Positions 33,765 through 43,225 of a stretch of 64,000 nucleotides of DNA are shown piece after piece. The stretch lies in NCBI RefSeq assembly GCF_947495625.1, contig NZ_CANLZW010000006.1, positions 62,001-126,000 on the forward strand, read 5' to 3'. Position 1 is the stretch's first letter; each line of letters opens with the position of its first letter. This DNA is from an uncultured Cocleimonas sp. GTDB taxonomy: Bacteria; Pseudomonadota; Gammaproteobacteria; Thiotrichales; Thiotrichaceae. Position numbers and translations under genes: made by a program. Below the pieces are notes generated by a model. The model saw only the letters and a list, made by a program, of their open reading frames with translations. It made no database searches and was not told the DNA's origin.

Positions 33765-35198
33765 ATGACACCCGCAAAGAGAATGCAAGACCGCCTTGAG
33801 CTTTTGCAGAAGCATCTTGAGACCGAAAATCCAGTATTAGTTTCTGTAGTAGACCGATATAGAAAACTCGATAAGATTTCTCAAAAAATGGGTTTGTTAG
33901 GGGCAGATCAGTCATATGCAACTCAGATTTCATGGTGGCCACTGGTTTCAATTTTAGGAACTTTCTCAGCCGGTAAATCAAGTTTCATCAACTCATATTT
34001 GGGACTTAATGTTCAAGACTCAGGTAATCAGGCAGTCGATGATAAGTTCACGGTTCTCACTTACAGCAGAGATTCAAAAGTACGCACACTACCCGGAATT
34101 GCTTTAGATGGTGATCCTCGTTTCCCTTTTTATCAAATAAGCGAAGACATTGAATCTGTTACTCAGGGCGAAGGCTCACGAATAGATAATTATTTGCAAA
34201 TGAAGGCAACACCAAGCGAAAAGCTTCGTGGGAAGATTGTTATCGACTCTCCAGGTTTTGACGCGGATGAGCAGCGAAAAGAAACCTTAAAACTGACTGA
34301 TCATATTATTGATCTTTCAGACTTAGTGTTAGTACTGTTTGATGCAAGACATCCAGAGCCAGGGGCAATGCAAGATACTCTAGAGCATCTTGTGCAAGGT
34401 TCACAGAAGCGCAGTGATAACAGCAAATTCCTATTTATCTTAAACCAGATAGATACATCTGCGAATGATGATAATATGGAAGATATTGTTGCTTCATGGC
34501 AAAAAGCCTTGGTACAAAGTGGTTTAAATGCGGGTCGTTTTTACGTTATCTTTAATACTGACTTAGCAACTCCGGTTCAAAATGAAGCGGTTTGGGATCG
34601 TTATTTAAACAAGCGAAATAACGACTATGCAGAAATATCTAAACGCATGGAAGATATAGATGTAGAAAGAGTCTATCGTATTATCGGCAGTATGGAATCA
34701 CTCTCGAATCAAATTGAACAACAAGCAGTGCCACAAGTGAAAATGGCAATGCAGCGCTGGAAGAAAAGAGTGTTAATCACTGATATAGTCGTTTTCGTGC
34801 CTATAATATTAGGTTTAATCACTCTTTCTGTGATTGCTGGTTATTGGCAAGGAATGGTATTTAATCCCCCATGGTTAGATGCTTTAAAACAAAATAAAAT
34901 ATTAGGAATCGGAGTGTTAGTAGCTGTGGCCGTAATCTTTTATTTGATCCATTTGATGGTTCGCTCAAAGTTAGTAAACGGTGTTGCAAAAAAGCTAAGT
35001 ACTGATGAGCCTTATGGAAATATCGAAAATGCTTTTAGAAAGAATACGAGTTGGTGGCGTGGTATTTTCAGAAAGAACCCAGTTGGTTGGGGTACAGGCG
35101 TACGTAAAAGACTAGATGGTATACGTAGTGATATCGATAAATTCGTACAAACATTGAATGATCGATATACCAGTCCGTCGGGCAAAGAAGACGCTTAA
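33765..35198 (+). CDS. Dynamin-like GTPase with C-terminal membrane segments
   Basis: The 477-residue protein has a dynamin/EHD-type GTPase domain: G1 GTFSAGKSSFIN at about 65, G3 as DSPGFDADEQRKE near 165 and G4 as LNQIDTSAND near 226. Two transmembrane segments follow at about 335-357 (VVFVPIILGLITLSVIAGYW) and 376-400 (LGIGVLVAVAVIFYLIHLMV), then a short basic C-terminal tail. Bacterial dynamin-like proteins remodel or fuse membranes and often act in pairs; this is a single gene. It closes the seven-gene run, with an inverted repeat pair 100 bp after its stop. Confidence 0.85.
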   Translation: MTPAKRMQDRLELLQKHLETENPVLVSVVDRYRKLDKISQKMGLLGADQSYATQISWWPLVSILGTFSAGKSSFINSYLGLNVQDSGNQAVDDKFTVLTYSRDSKVRTLPGIALDGDPRFPFYQISEDIESVTQGEGSRIDNYLQMKATPSEKLRGKIVIDSPGFDADEQRKETLKLTDHIIDLSDLVLVLFDARHPEPGAMQDTLEHLVQGSQKRSDNSKFLFILNQIDTSANDDNMEDIVASWQKALVQSGLNAGRFYVIFNTDLATPVQNEAVWDRYLNKRNNDYAEISKRMEDIDVERVYRIIGSMESLSNQIEQQAVPQVKMAMQRWKKRVLITDIVVFVPIILGLITLSVIAGYWQGMVFNPPWLDALKQNKILGIGVLVAVAVIFYLIHLMVRSKLVNGVAKKLSTDEPYGNIENAFRKNTSWWRGIFRKNPVGWGTGVRKRLDGIRSDIDKFVQTLNDRYTSPSGKEDA

Positions 35199-35300
35199 AA
35201 ACCTTACTTGTCGAGAAAAGGTAAATTTTTAAATAGGAAAAGAGTCATCCAAAAAATTGACGGATGTCTTACTTGAGTTAATTCTAACTTGGAATAAAAT

Positions 35301-35368
35301 AAAAAAGTGCCTATAAGTAGGGGGGTGTATTTAATTTAATACACCCCCCTACTTATAGGCACTTTTTT
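35301..35368. terminator. Perfect 31-bp inverted pair of the dispersed repeat (copies 7a and 7b)
   Basis: Copy 7a (35301-35327, +) and copy 7b (35342-35368, -) plus flanking bases form two identical 31-bp arms around a 6-base loop (TAATTT), with A6 at one end and T6 at the other. It lies between the dynamin gene and hemL and would be an exceptionally stable hairpin terminator, or a REPIN-like unit. Confidence 0.85.
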
Positions 35369-35435
35369 GCAATTTAACGCAAAAAACTACAAAAATAACC
35401 AACACGATATATTAATTAGAAAATTCGGAATCATT

Positions 35436-36716
35436 ATGACTAAATCACAATCTTTGTTTGAGCAGGCTCAACTTACAATCCCTGGTGGAGTTAATTCTCC
35501 CGTACGTGCATTTAAAAGCGTTGGTGGTACTCCGTTATTTATAGAAAGAGCAAAAGGCGCTTATTTATATGACGTAGATGGAAACAAATATATCGATTAT
35601 GTGGGTTCTTGGGGGCCGATGATCGCAGGACACGCACATCCTGAAGTAATCGAAGCGGTTAAGACTGCCAGTGAAAACGGCTTAAGCTTCGGTGCGCCAA
35701 CAGAAATAGAGGTAACAATTTCGCAGAAAATTTGCGAAATCCTTCCTTCCATAGAAATGTTGCGTATGGTGAGCTCTGGCACTGAGGCAACGATGTCAGC
35801 TATTCGATTGGCACGTGGATTCACGGGTCGTGATGATATTGTGAAGTTTGAGGGTGGTTATCATGGGCATGGTGATTCGCTGTTAGTAAAAGCGGGTTCA
35901 GGTGCTTTGACATTTGGTGAGCCAAACTCTCCGGGTGTTCCGGCTGATTTGGCAAAGCACACCTTAACGCTGGATTACAATAATCCACAGCAAGTAAAAG
36001 ACTTGTTTGCAAAAATGGGAGATCAGATCGCCTGTATTATTGTTGAGCCAGTAGCAGGGAATATGAACTGTATTCCACCTTCGGAAGGTTTCCTCGAAAC
36101 ACTCCGTGAAGTGTGTGATGAACACGGGTCCGTATTGATTTTTGATGAAGTCATGACAGGGTTCCGCGTTGCACTGGGTGGTGCACAAGCCCATTATGGT
36201 ATAAAGCCAGATTTGACTACCTTAGGTAAAATTATTGGTGGTGGCATGCCAGCGGCCGCATTTGGTGGTCGTAAAGATATTATGGAGAAACTTTCTCCAT
36301 TAGGTCCTGTCTATCAAGCAGGAACTTTATCGGGTAATCCGTTGGCAATGACTGCTGGTTTGAAGACGCTGGAAATCATCTCACGTGATGGTTTTTATCC
36401 TGAACTAACAGAGAAAACCGAATTATTCGTTAATGGCATGCTAGAGCGTGCGCAACAGAACAATATTCCATTAAGCAGTAATCAAGTGGGTGGCATGTTT
36501 GGTTTATTCTTCAGTGATGAAGATAAAATAGAAAATTTTGCACAAGTATCTAAGTGCAATATCGAGCGATTTAATCGTTTCTTCCATAGCATGTTGGATG
36601 AGGGCGTTAATCTTGCTCCTTCTGCTTATGAAGCCGGTTTTATGTCTAATGCGCATACCGTTGAGGACATAAATGCAACATTAGATGCCGCCGAAAAAGT
36701 CTTCGCAAATCTTTAA
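35436..36716 (+). CDS. hemL: Glutamate-1-semialdehyde 2,1-aminomutase HemL
   Basis: The 426-residue product from the ATG at 35436 matches HemL length; the upstream in-frame extension runs into the repeat hairpin and is rejected. Features include [22 protein letters not shown] at the start (first 20 typical), [26 protein letters not shown] and the PLP Lys in [16 protein letters not shown] near 270. It makes 5-aminolevulinate in the C5 heme pathway. Confidence 0.97.
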   Translation: MTKSQSLFEQAQLTIPGGVNSPVRAFKSVGGTPLFIERAKGAYLYDVDGNKYIDYVGSWGPMIAGHAHPEVIEAVKTASENGLSFGAPTEIEVTISQKICEILPSIEMLRMVSSGTEATMSAIRLARGFTGRDDIVKFEGGYHGHGDSLLVKAGSGALTFGEPNSPGVPADLAKHTLTLDYNNPQQVKDLFAKMGDQIACIIVEPVAGNMNCIPPSEGFLETLREVCDEHGSVLIFDEVMTGFRVALGGAQAHYGIKPDLTTLGKIIGGGMPAAAFGGRKDIMEKLSPLGPVYQAGTLSGNPLAMTAGLKTLEIISRDGFYPELTEKTELFVNGMLERAQQNNIPLSSNQVGGMFGLFFSDEDKIENFAQVSKCNIERFNRFFHSMLDEGVNLAPSAYEAGFMSNAHTVEDINATLDAAEKVFANL

Positions 36717-36758
36717 TTATTAAAAATAATTACGGATTGTCCGAAACTTTTTGTGGTA

Positions 36759-36785
36759 TTAGCACTCTAAGCCTTTGAGTGCTAA
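36759..36785. promoter_or_regulatory. CIRCE element (HrcA operator) upstream of rpoH
   Basis: TTAGCACTC-N9-GAGTGCTAA is an exact match to the CIRCE consensus (9-bp arms, 9-bp spacer). It lies 40 bp before the rpoH start codon, where HrcA binding would block transcription. No hrcA gene is in the window. Confidence 0.95.
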
Positions 36786-36824
36786 AATAGCATAACAATC
36801 TGAGGAAGTTTCAGGGGAAAAGAT

Positions 36825-37709
36825 ATGACAAACAATACATTAGTAGTAGGAAACACAGCAGCGACAAGTACAGCGATGACTATGCCGGTCCTTTCAGGAA
36901 GTCTCGAGAGTTACATTCAGTCTGTGCGTGAAATTCCGGTTTTAAAGAAGTCTGAAGAGCGCGAACTAGCAGTAAAGCTACGCGACAACGACGATCTTGA
37001 AGCAGCTCGCCAACTCATTATGCATAACTTGCGTTTTGTAATTAAAGTTGCGCGCGGTTACAGCGGTTACGGTTTACCTTTAGCTGATTTAGTGCAAGAA
37101 GGTAATGTAGGATTAATGAAAGCAGTAAAACGCTTTGATCCGACGGTAAATGTGCGTTTGGTATCTTTTGCAGTTCATTGGATTCGTGCAGAAATTCATG
37201 AATTTATTTTAAAGAACTGGAAAATTGTTAAAGTTGCGACAACTAAAGCTCAGCGCAAATTATTCTTTAATCTTAGAAGTAAAAAGAAAAGATTGGCGTG
37301 GATGAACGATGCTGAAGTTAAAGATATCGCTAATGATTTAGGCGTTACCAGCAAAGACGTAATGGAAATGGAAAAGCGCATGTCTGGTCAGGATATCGGT
37401 TTTGATCTCTCATCTGATGAAGATGAAGATAACACGTACTCTCCTAATCAATACTTACAGTCTGATGTCGTAGACCCTTCAGAAGCTGTCGAAACGGCAG
37501 ACTGGGAATCTCATACGCAGGGTTTATTCAAAAATGCGATGTCTACTCTAGATGATCGTAGTAAGGATATTCTGGCATCTCGTTGGTTAGTTGATGAGAA
37601 AGCGACATTGCAGGATCTAGCAGCAAAATATAATGTTTCTGCTGAGCGTATTCGCCAAATTGAGAGCAACGCGATTGATAAGCTAAAGAGCTCAGTTGCT
37701 GCTGCTTAA
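36825..37709 (+). CDS. rpoH: RNA polymerase heat-shock sigma factor RpoH (sigma-32)
   Basis: The 294-residue sigma-70-family protein carries region 2 (NLRFVIKVARGYSGYGLP, DLVQEGNVGLMKAVKRFDP, FAVHWIRAEIHEFI), the diagnostic RpoH box QRKLFFNLRSKKKRL near 140, and region 4 (LQDLAAKYNVSAERIRQIES). It directs transcription of chaperone and protease genes. An AGGGG ribosome site precedes the ATG. A perfect CIRCE element upstream implies that HrcA controls the sigma factor itself, placing two heat-shock circuits in series. A strong terminator follows. Confidence 0.97.
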   Translation: MTNNTLVVGNTAATSTAMTMPVLSGSLESYIQSVREIPVLKKSEERELAVKLRDNDDLEAARQLIMHNLRFVIKVARGYSGYGLPLADLVQEGNVGLMKAVKRFDPTVNVRLVSFAVHWIRAEIHEFILKNWKIVKVATTKAQRKLFFNLRSKKKRLAWMNDAEVKDIANDLGVTSKDVMEMEKRMSGQDIGFDLSSDEDEDNTYSPNQYLQSDVVDPSEAVETADWESHTQGLFKNAMSTLDDRSKDILASRWLVDEKATLQDLAAKYNVSAERIRQIESNAIDKLKSSVAAA

Positions 37710-37739
37710 TTCGTATGCTCCAAATGTGAAATCTACCAA

Positions 37740-37771
37740 TAAAAAAGGCCGCTATTTAGCGGCCTTTTTTA
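37740..37771. terminator. Bidirectional Rho-independent terminator after rpoH
   Basis: AAAAAAGGCCGCTA and TAGCGGCCTTTTTT pair around a 2-base loop, 30 bp after the rpoH stop. It would also end transcripts of the small ORF on the opposite strand. Confidence 0.93.
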
Positions 37772-37797
37772 TGATATTCAGTGAATAGTCAGTAAAC

Positions 37798-37893
37798 TTA
37801 CATGCCAAAAACTACTGAGAAAAAACTTAACCAGGCAAAAACGATTAGCGCTGTAACAATCAATAGTGGAAAACCGAAGCTAAAATCAAACAT
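37798..37893 (-). CDS. Candidate 31-residue membrane protein
   Basis: The ATG at 37893 is preceded by a strong ribosome site (AGGAGAGGAGA, about 6 bp upstream). The product begins MFDFSFGFPLLIVTALIVFA, continues WLSFFSVVFGM and is almost wholly hydrophobic, a single transmembrane segment. It is encoded opposite to its neighbours between the rpoH terminator and xseB, with that terminator placed properly at its 3' side. I do not recognise it. Small single-span proteins of this kind often modulate membrane complexes. Confidence 0.6.
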   Translation of the reverse strand: MFDFSFGFPLLIVTALIVFAWLSFFSVVFGM

Positions 37894-38065
37894 GAGAATC
37901 TCCTCTCCTTAAAACTAGCCCGATATATTAGGTGATTCTAATGCGCTCTGCAAGTTACATATAGAAATTCATTAAACATGACTTGCTTTGTAAAACACCA
38001 CTATCCTTTCAGGATTAAGCCTTTATAATTAGCTGCTAAGCTTACGTATTGGGTACACAATTGAG

Positions 38066-38320
38066 ATGAAAGATAAGGCCAGTAAAATTAAATCTACTGA
38101 TACAAAAAAACCCGACTTTGAAACAGCGATGGGTGATCTTGAAGCATTGGTTTCTAAGATTGAATCTGGAGATCTATCTTTGGAAGAATCATTAAAAGAA
38201 TTTGAAAAAGGCGTAAAACTAAGTAGGACCTGTCAGGCGGCGCTAAAAGATGCAGAGTATCGTGTGAAAATTCTAAGCGAAGATGGCGAAGAGAACGATT
38301 TTGACGATAGCTCTGTTTGA
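38066..38320 (+). CDS. xseB: Exodeoxyribonuclease VII small subunit XseB
   Basis: The 84-residue protein contains the family core FETAMGDLEALVSKIESGDLSLEESLKEFEKGVKLSRTCQ, cited here by its ends FETAMGDLE and FEKGVKLS. It associates with XseA to degrade single-stranded DNA. The order xseB-ispA-dxs is the classical gammaproteobacterial operon, which makes the call secure. Confidence 0.96.
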   Translation: MKDKASKIKSTDTKKPDFETAMGDLEALVSKIESGDLSLEESLKEFEKGVKLSRTCQAALKDAEYRVKILSEDGEENDFDDSSV

Positions 38321-38350
38321 GCTATTTTCTCAAGGTAATTAGAAAATATC

Positions 38351-39256
38351 ATGACTCGCGAAGACTACCAGCAACGTATCGAACAGTTTCTAGAATCAAA
38401 ACTTGATGCAGGTTTTACTCACAACTCTTCCTCCTCAAAATTAGATGAGGCTATGCGTTACACTGCATTAGGTGGTGGCAAGCGCGTTCGTCCCTTATTG
38501 GTCTATGCTACAGGTGAAGCGCTAGGTATTAATGCTGACTTATTGGATTTGCCCGCGGCCGCAATTGAATTAATACACGCTTACTCTCTTGTTCATGATG
38601 ATTTGCCGAGCATGGATGATGATGCACTTAGGCGCGGTAAACCTACTGCTCATATCGCATTTGATGAGGCAACAGCAATTCTCGCAGGAGATGCTTTGCA
38701 AACGATGGCGTTTCAGTTGTTATCCAATCCAATGCAGGAAATCTGCGCAGAAAATCAATTAAAAATACTCAATATCCTCGCAACTGCCTCGGGTGCAGAT
38801 GGTATGGTAAAAGGACAAGGTATAGATTTAGCCGCTGTAGGAAAGAGCTTGAGCGAAGCTGAATTAGAAACTATGCATAACCATAAAACAGGCGCACTAA
38901 TTACTGCAAGTGTAGAAATGGCGACGTATTGTATGGAAACAGCAGCAGAAGCAAATAGTGAAATAATAGTAAAACAGAGAAAGAATCTGACAGAGTACTC
39001 TAAAGCGATAGGTTTAGCTTTTCAGGTACGAGATGATATTCTTGATATTCAAAGCGATACAGAAACCTTAGGAAAACAACAAGGTGCTGATATTGCAGCA
39101 GGAAAACCAACGTATCCGTCAATCATGGGAATGTCGGCGGCTAAAGAAAAATTGTTTAATTTGAACAAAAAAGCGTTAGACTCACTCATAGATTTTGGAG
39201 AGGAAGCCGATTCATTAAGAGAGATCGCAAGTTTTATCGTTAAGCGTATTGCTTGA
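38351..39256 (+). CDS. ispA: Farnesyl diphosphate synthase IspA
   Basis: The 301-residue prenyltransferase has GGGKRVRPLLVYATG, the first Asp-rich motif in LVHDDLPSMDDDALRRG near 85 and the second in FQVRDDILDIQSDTE near 225. It condenses IPP with DMAPP and GPP to FPP. It sits between xseB and dxs, with 30 and 89 bp gaps. Confidence 0.97.
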   Translation: MTREDYQQRIEQFLESKLDAGFTHNSSSSKLDEAMRYTALGGGKRVRPLLVYATGEALGINADLLDLPAAAIELIHAYSLVHDDLPSMDDDALRRGKPTAHIAFDEATAILAGDALQTMAFQLLSNPMQEICAENQLKILNILATASGADGMVKGQGIDLAAVGKSLSEAELETMHNHKTGALITASVEMATYCMETAAEANSEIIVKQRKNLTEYSKAIGLAFQVRDDILDIQSDTETLGKQQGADIAAGKPTYPSIMGMSAAKEKLFNLNKKALDSLIDFGEEADSLREIASFIVKRIA

Positions 39257-39345
39257 CCTAGAGCAGTATTGCTTTGTATATACATAGGTACAATCACAAA
39301 GCCCCTGCTATCTAGAAACATTACCAAGGCCATAAATTAAAATAC

Positions 39346-41217
39346 ATGTTATTTGACAATATAAATACACCCGCCGAATTAAAGAGTCTGTCAATTGAAG
39401 AGTTGCCAGCCTTATGTGATGAGGTGCGCCAGTATTTATTGAAATCAGTATCAGACTCTGGTGGTCACTTAGCTTCCGGTCTTGGTGCGCTTGAATTAAC
39501 CGTTGCGTTACACTATGTGTATGACACCCCTAATGATCGATTAATCTGGGATGTTGGTCATCAGGCTTATGTGCATAAGCTATTGACTGGCAGAAGAGAA
39601 AAACTCAGAACCATAAAGAAAAAAGATGGTTTATGTGGTTTTCCGCGTCGTGAAGAAAGCAAATACGACGATTTTGGCGTAGGTCATTCCAGTACATCTA
39701 TTAGTGCTGCTTTGGGTATGGCATTAGCGGCAAAACAACAGGGTATTGATCGTCATTCTATCGCTGTGATAGGTGATGGTGCATTGACCGCTGGTTTGGC
39801 TTACGAAGCCTTAAATCATGCGGGTGATATTGATACAGAAATGCTAGTCGTATTAAACGACAATGATATGTCTATTTCACCCAATGTAGGTGGCTTAAGT
39901 AAATATCTGGCACGATTACTGTCTGGTAGTTTTTATTCAACAATGCGTGAAAACAGTAAGAAGATTCTTGCGAATACTCCAGTTATGAAGCGCTTTGCCA
40001 GACGCGCAGAAGAACACACTAAAGGCATGATCATGCCTTCTGCAACGTTATTCGAAGAAATGGGTTTTGTTTATTATGGGCCGGTTGATGGTCACGATGT
40101 CATCGAGCTCGTTAAAATTCTGGAAAACATCAAAGATATTAACGAACCTAAATTTCTACACGTAGTGACTCAAAAAGGTAAAGGTTACGAACCTGCAGAG
40201 AAAGACCCCATTGAATATCACGCAGTTTCTGTTTTTGATTTGAATGCAGGAGTACAGAAGTCTAATAAGCGGAGTACGCCGACGTACACGCAGGTATTTG
40301 GTCGCTGGCTGTGTGATATGGCAGCTAAAGAAGATAAGCTGGTTGGTATAACGCCAGCTATGCGTGAAGGTTCTGGATTAGTAGAATTTTCTAGAGAGTT
40401 TCCTGATCGTTATTACGATGTAGCGATTGCAGAGCAACACGCAGTGACACTAGCTGCGGGTATGGCTTGTGATGGTCTAAAACCTGTTGTAGCAATTTAC
40501 TCTACGTTCTTGCAGCGTGCTTATGATCAATTGATACACGATGTTGCGCTTCAAAATCTACCTGTGGTATTTGCTATAGACCGTGCTGGTTTAGTTGGTG
40601 CAGACGGGCCTACCCATTCAGGAAACTATGACCTTTCATATTTGCGCTGTATTCCAAATATGATTGTTATGGCGCCAAGTAACGAAGATGAGTGTCGGCA
40701 GATGCTTTATACGGCCTATCAGCAAAATGGCCCAACAGCTGTCCGTTATCCACGTGGTAAAGGAATAGGCGTCGAACCCCAGCAAGAGATGCAGGAATTG
40801 CCATTAGGAAAAGGTGAAGTGCTACGCAAAGGTAACAGCATTGCTATCTTGATGTTTGGCTCATTGCTGGAAGAAGCAACTATTGCAGCCAAGGCCTTCG
40901 GAGCGACTCTAGTCAATATGCGTTTTGTTAAACCTATCGATGAAGATTTAATCAGGACTTTGTCAGAGTCTCATGAGTTGTTTGTAACACTTGAAGATAA
41001 TGCGATTAAGGGTGGTGCCGGCAGTGCGGTAAATGAGTTTTTGCATGATCAAGATATTTCAATCCCTGTATTGAATTGTGGTATCCCTGATGAATACATA
41101 GAGCATGCGACTCGCGAACAACAGCTCGAAGAAATTGGCCTTGATGGGGCTGGTATCGTTAAGCAGATTGGTGAGTTTAATCAGGGTAAATACTCTGAAC
41201 ATCTTAAAACTGCCTAG
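39346..41217 (+). CDS. dxs: 1-deoxy-D-xylulose-5-phosphate synthase Dxs
   Basis: The 623-residue thiamine-diphosphate enzyme has [16 protein letters not shown] near 65, the TPP motif around [18 protein letters not shown] near 145, and the transketolase C-terminal half with [18 protein letters not shown] near 370 and [15 protein letters not shown] near 415. It catalyses the first MEP-pathway step from pyruvate and glyceraldehyde 3-phosphate. It ends the xseB-ispA-dxs operon. Confidence 0.98.
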   Translation: MLFDNINTPAELKSLSIEELPALCDEVRQYLLKSVSDSGGHLASGLGALELTVALHYVYDTPNDRLIWDVGHQAYVHKLLTGRREKLRTIKKKDGLCGFPRREESKYDDFGVGHSSTSISAALGMALAAKQQGIDRHSIAVIGDGALTAGLAYEALNHAGDIDTEMLVVLNDNDMSISPNVGGLSKYLARLLSGSFYSTMRENSKKILANTPVMKRFARRAEEHTKGMIMPSATLFEEMGFVYYGPVDGHDVIELVKILENIKDINEPKFLHVVTQKGKGYEPAEKDPIEYHAVSVFDLNAGVQKSNKRSTPTYTQVFGRWLCDMAAKEDKLVGITPAMREGSGLVEFSREFPDRYYDVAIAEQHAVTLAAGMACDGLKPVVAIYSTFLQRAYDQLIHDVALQNLPVVFAIDRAGLVGADGPTHSGNYDLSYLRCIPNMIVMAPSNEDECRQMLYTAYQQNGPTAVRYPRGKGIGVEPQQEMQELPLGKGEVLRKGNSIAILMFGSLLEEATIAAKAFGATLVNMRFVKPIDEDLIRTLSESHELFVTLEDNAIKGGAGSAVNEFLHDQDISIPVLNCGIPDEYIEHATREQQLEEIGLDGAGIVKQIGEFNQGKYSEHLKTA

Positions 41218-41265
41218 GATTAATTCTTTAAAATCCACTTACTTTTAAATACTCTGACTTTGCAT

Positions 41266-41291
41266 AAAATATCATTAAAAGTAGGGGGGTG
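41266..41291 (+). repeat. Dispersed repeat, copy 8 (right half conserved)
   Basis: ATTAAAAGTA, G6, TGG is kept while the GTGCC half is degenerate. A decayed inverted half (CCACTTACTTTTAA) lies at 41235-41248, with TACTTTTAA/TTAAAAGTA able to pair, so it may be an eroded inverted pair. It follows dxs. Confidence 0.65.
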
Positions 41292-41394
41292 GCTTCGTTT
41301 TGTTTAATCTCTAATTAACTAAGCTCTAATTAATTAAAGAATAAAGTAATGTCTATCTAATCATCCTCCAGGTGATTATCTGAGATTCAAAATC

Positions 41395-42279
41395 ATGATT
41401 TATCTAAAATTGCTCTTAGCCATGTTGATATGGGGTGGTACTTTCACTTCAGCGAAAATGTTAGGTAATGAGATGGACCCAATTATTTCAGCGCTGTTTC
41501 GTTTTGTACTTGCGTCATCTGCATTATTGTTAATTGTTTTATTTAAACATGGAAAACTTCCTAAGATATCCAAAAAACAATTTTTTGCACTGTTAGGAAT
41601 GGGAGCAACTGGAATTGCTTCGTATAACCTATTATTTTTCTATGGCTTATTACATGCGGAGGCCAGCAGGGGGAGTTTAATAACAGCATCCAATCCAGTA
41701 TTAACGGCAATCGCTTCAATATTTTTATTCAAGGAAAAATTAACACCAGTTAGATTAATAGGGCTGGTTTTATGTGTTTTTGGTGCATTCTTAATTATAT
41801 CTAAAGGTGATTTCAGTATTTTATTTAATAAGGGGATCGGTATTGGTGAACTGGCTTTTATCGGTTGTGCGTTTAGTTGGGCAATATATACCTTGATTGG
41901 TCGATTTATTAGCAATGAATTATCTTCATTAGTTGCGATCACTTATGCAAGTTGTTTTGGTACGGTTTTTTTATTGGTCGTCGCTTTGATTTTTAAGCCT
42001 TTATCAATCGTATCTGCAGTTAATAATCTTAATTTAACTGTTGGGTTACATCTACTATATCTGGCCATTTTGGCAACTGTTATCGGGTTTGTATGGTTTC
42101 AAGAAGGCGTTAAAGTTTTAGGGGCCGCTAGAGCTGCGGTGTTTATTTATTTTATGCCTGTGAGTGCTGTTTTTATTGCTTTCTTTGTTCTGAATGAGCA
42201 GTTGTCGTTGGTGTTGCTGACAGGGGCAGGTTTAATAATCTCAGGCATCTATTTAGTAAATAGAAAGCCAGCAAGCTGA
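41395..42279 (+). CDS. EamA/DMT-family transporter
   Basis: The 294-residue protein has ten hydrophobic segments in two EamA repeats: MLIWGGTFTSAKMLGNEMDP starts the first and GELAFIGCAFSWAIYTLIGR the second. These inner-membrane carriers usually export metabolites or amino acids; the substrate is not predictable. It is monocistronic, convergent with aapP, with a repeat copy and a shared terminator downstream. Confidence 0.9.
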   Translation: MIYLKLLLAMLIWGGTFTSAKMLGNEMDPIISALFRFVLASSALLLIVLFKHGKLPKISKKQFFALLGMGATGIASYNLLFFYGLLHAEASRGSLITASNPVLTAIASIFLFKEKLTPVRLIGLVLCVFGAFLIISKGDFSILFNKGIGIGELAFIGCAFSWAIYTLIGRFISNELSSLVAITYASCFGTVFLLVVALIFKPLSIVSAVNNLNLTVGLHLLYLAILATVIGFVWFQEGVKVLGAARAAVFIYFMPVSAVFIAFFVLNEQLSLVLLTGAGLIISGIYLVNRKPAS

Positions 42280-42297
42280 ATTATTAGTGATTGTTAT

Positions 42298-42324
42298 AAA
42301 AAAGAGCCTATAAGTAGGGGGGTG
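42298..42324 (+). repeat. Dispersed repeat, copy 9
   Basis: A6, GAGCCTATAAGTA, G6, TG. It lies in the convergent region between the EamA gene and aapP, next to a separate classical terminator. Confidence 0.85.
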
Positions 42325-42354
42325 ACATTAAGAATATTGCTTTTATTTTTTGCA

Positions 42355-42383
42355 TAAAAAACCACCTTTAAGGTGGTTTTTTG
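42355..42383. terminator. Bidirectional Rho-independent terminator
   Basis: AAAAAACCACCTT and AAGGTGGTTTTTT are perfectly complementary with almost no loop. It serves both the EamA gene (+) and the aap operon (-). Confidence 0.9.
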
Positions 42384-42406
42384 ATTAAGTTTTTAGCAAT
42401 GTTGTT

Positions 42407-43204
42407 TTAATGGCCAATAATCTGACTTAAGAAAGCTTGTGTTCTTTCATTCTGTGGATTGTCGAAGAACTCATGTGGATTGTTCTGCTCAACGATTTGT
42501 CCTGCATCCATGAAGATAACGCGGTCTGCAACTTTCTTAGCAAAGCCCATCTCGTGAGTTACACATAGCATAGTCATGCCTTCTTCCGCGAGTTCTACCA
42601 TTACATCTAGCACTTCAGAGATCATCTCTGGATCAAGCGCTGAGGTAGGCTCATCAAATAACATGATTTTTGGGTTCATGCATAATGATCTAGCAATGGC
42701 TACGCGCTGTTGTTGACCACCCGATAACTGTCCAGGGTATTTAAGTGCCTGGTCAGGAATCTTTACACGTTCTAGATATTCCATTGCAGTTGCTTCGGCT
42801 TCTTTCTTAGGGATTTTGCGAACCCATAATGGCGCTAATGTTAGGTTCTCTAAGATGGTTAGGTGAGGGAACAGGTTAAAGTGTTGGAATACCATTCCTA
42901 CTTCTCTGCGTACCGCTTCGATATTCTTAATATCTTCGTTTAATGCAACACCATCAACCGAAAGGCTGCCTTCCTGAAATTCCTCAAGGCGATTGATACA
43001 ACGGATCAAGGTAGATTTACCAGAACCTGATGGACCACAAACAACGATTCGCTCGCCCTTGGCTACGTCTAAATCTATATCTTTAAGCACATGGAAAGTG
43101 CCATACCATTTGTTCAGACCCTCAATTTGAATAATAGAATCTGCATTCTTTGTTCTTGCTTCAGTTGTTGACGAGTTATTGTCAGACGTTGTCGTAGTAG
43201 ACAT
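42407..43204 (-). CDS. aapP: Amino-acid ABC transporter ATP-binding protein AapP
   Basis: The 265-residue ATPase has Walker [14 protein letters not shown] near 56, signature [15 protein letters not shown] near 160, Walker [15 protein letters not shown] near 180 and the switch His in [11 protein letters not shown]. An N-terminal Ser/Thr/Asn-rich extension of about 20 residues precedes the domain. It powers import by AapQM. Last gene of aapJQMP. Confidence 0.95.
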   Translation of the reverse strand: MSTTTTSDNNSSTTEARTKNADSIIQIEGLNKWYGTFHVLKDIDLDVAKGERIVVCGPSGSGKSTLIRCINRLEEFQEGSLSVDGVALNEDIKNIEAVRREVGMVFQHFNLFPHLTILENLTLAPLWVRKIPKKEAEATAMEYLERVKIPDQALKYPGQLSGGQQQRVAIARSLCMNPKIMLFDEPTSALDPEMISEVLDVMVELAEEGMTMLCVTHEMGFAKKVADRVIFMDAGQIVEQNNPHEFFDNPQNERTQAFLSQIIGH

Positions 43205-43225
43205 AAAATTTCTCCGAATATCTAA

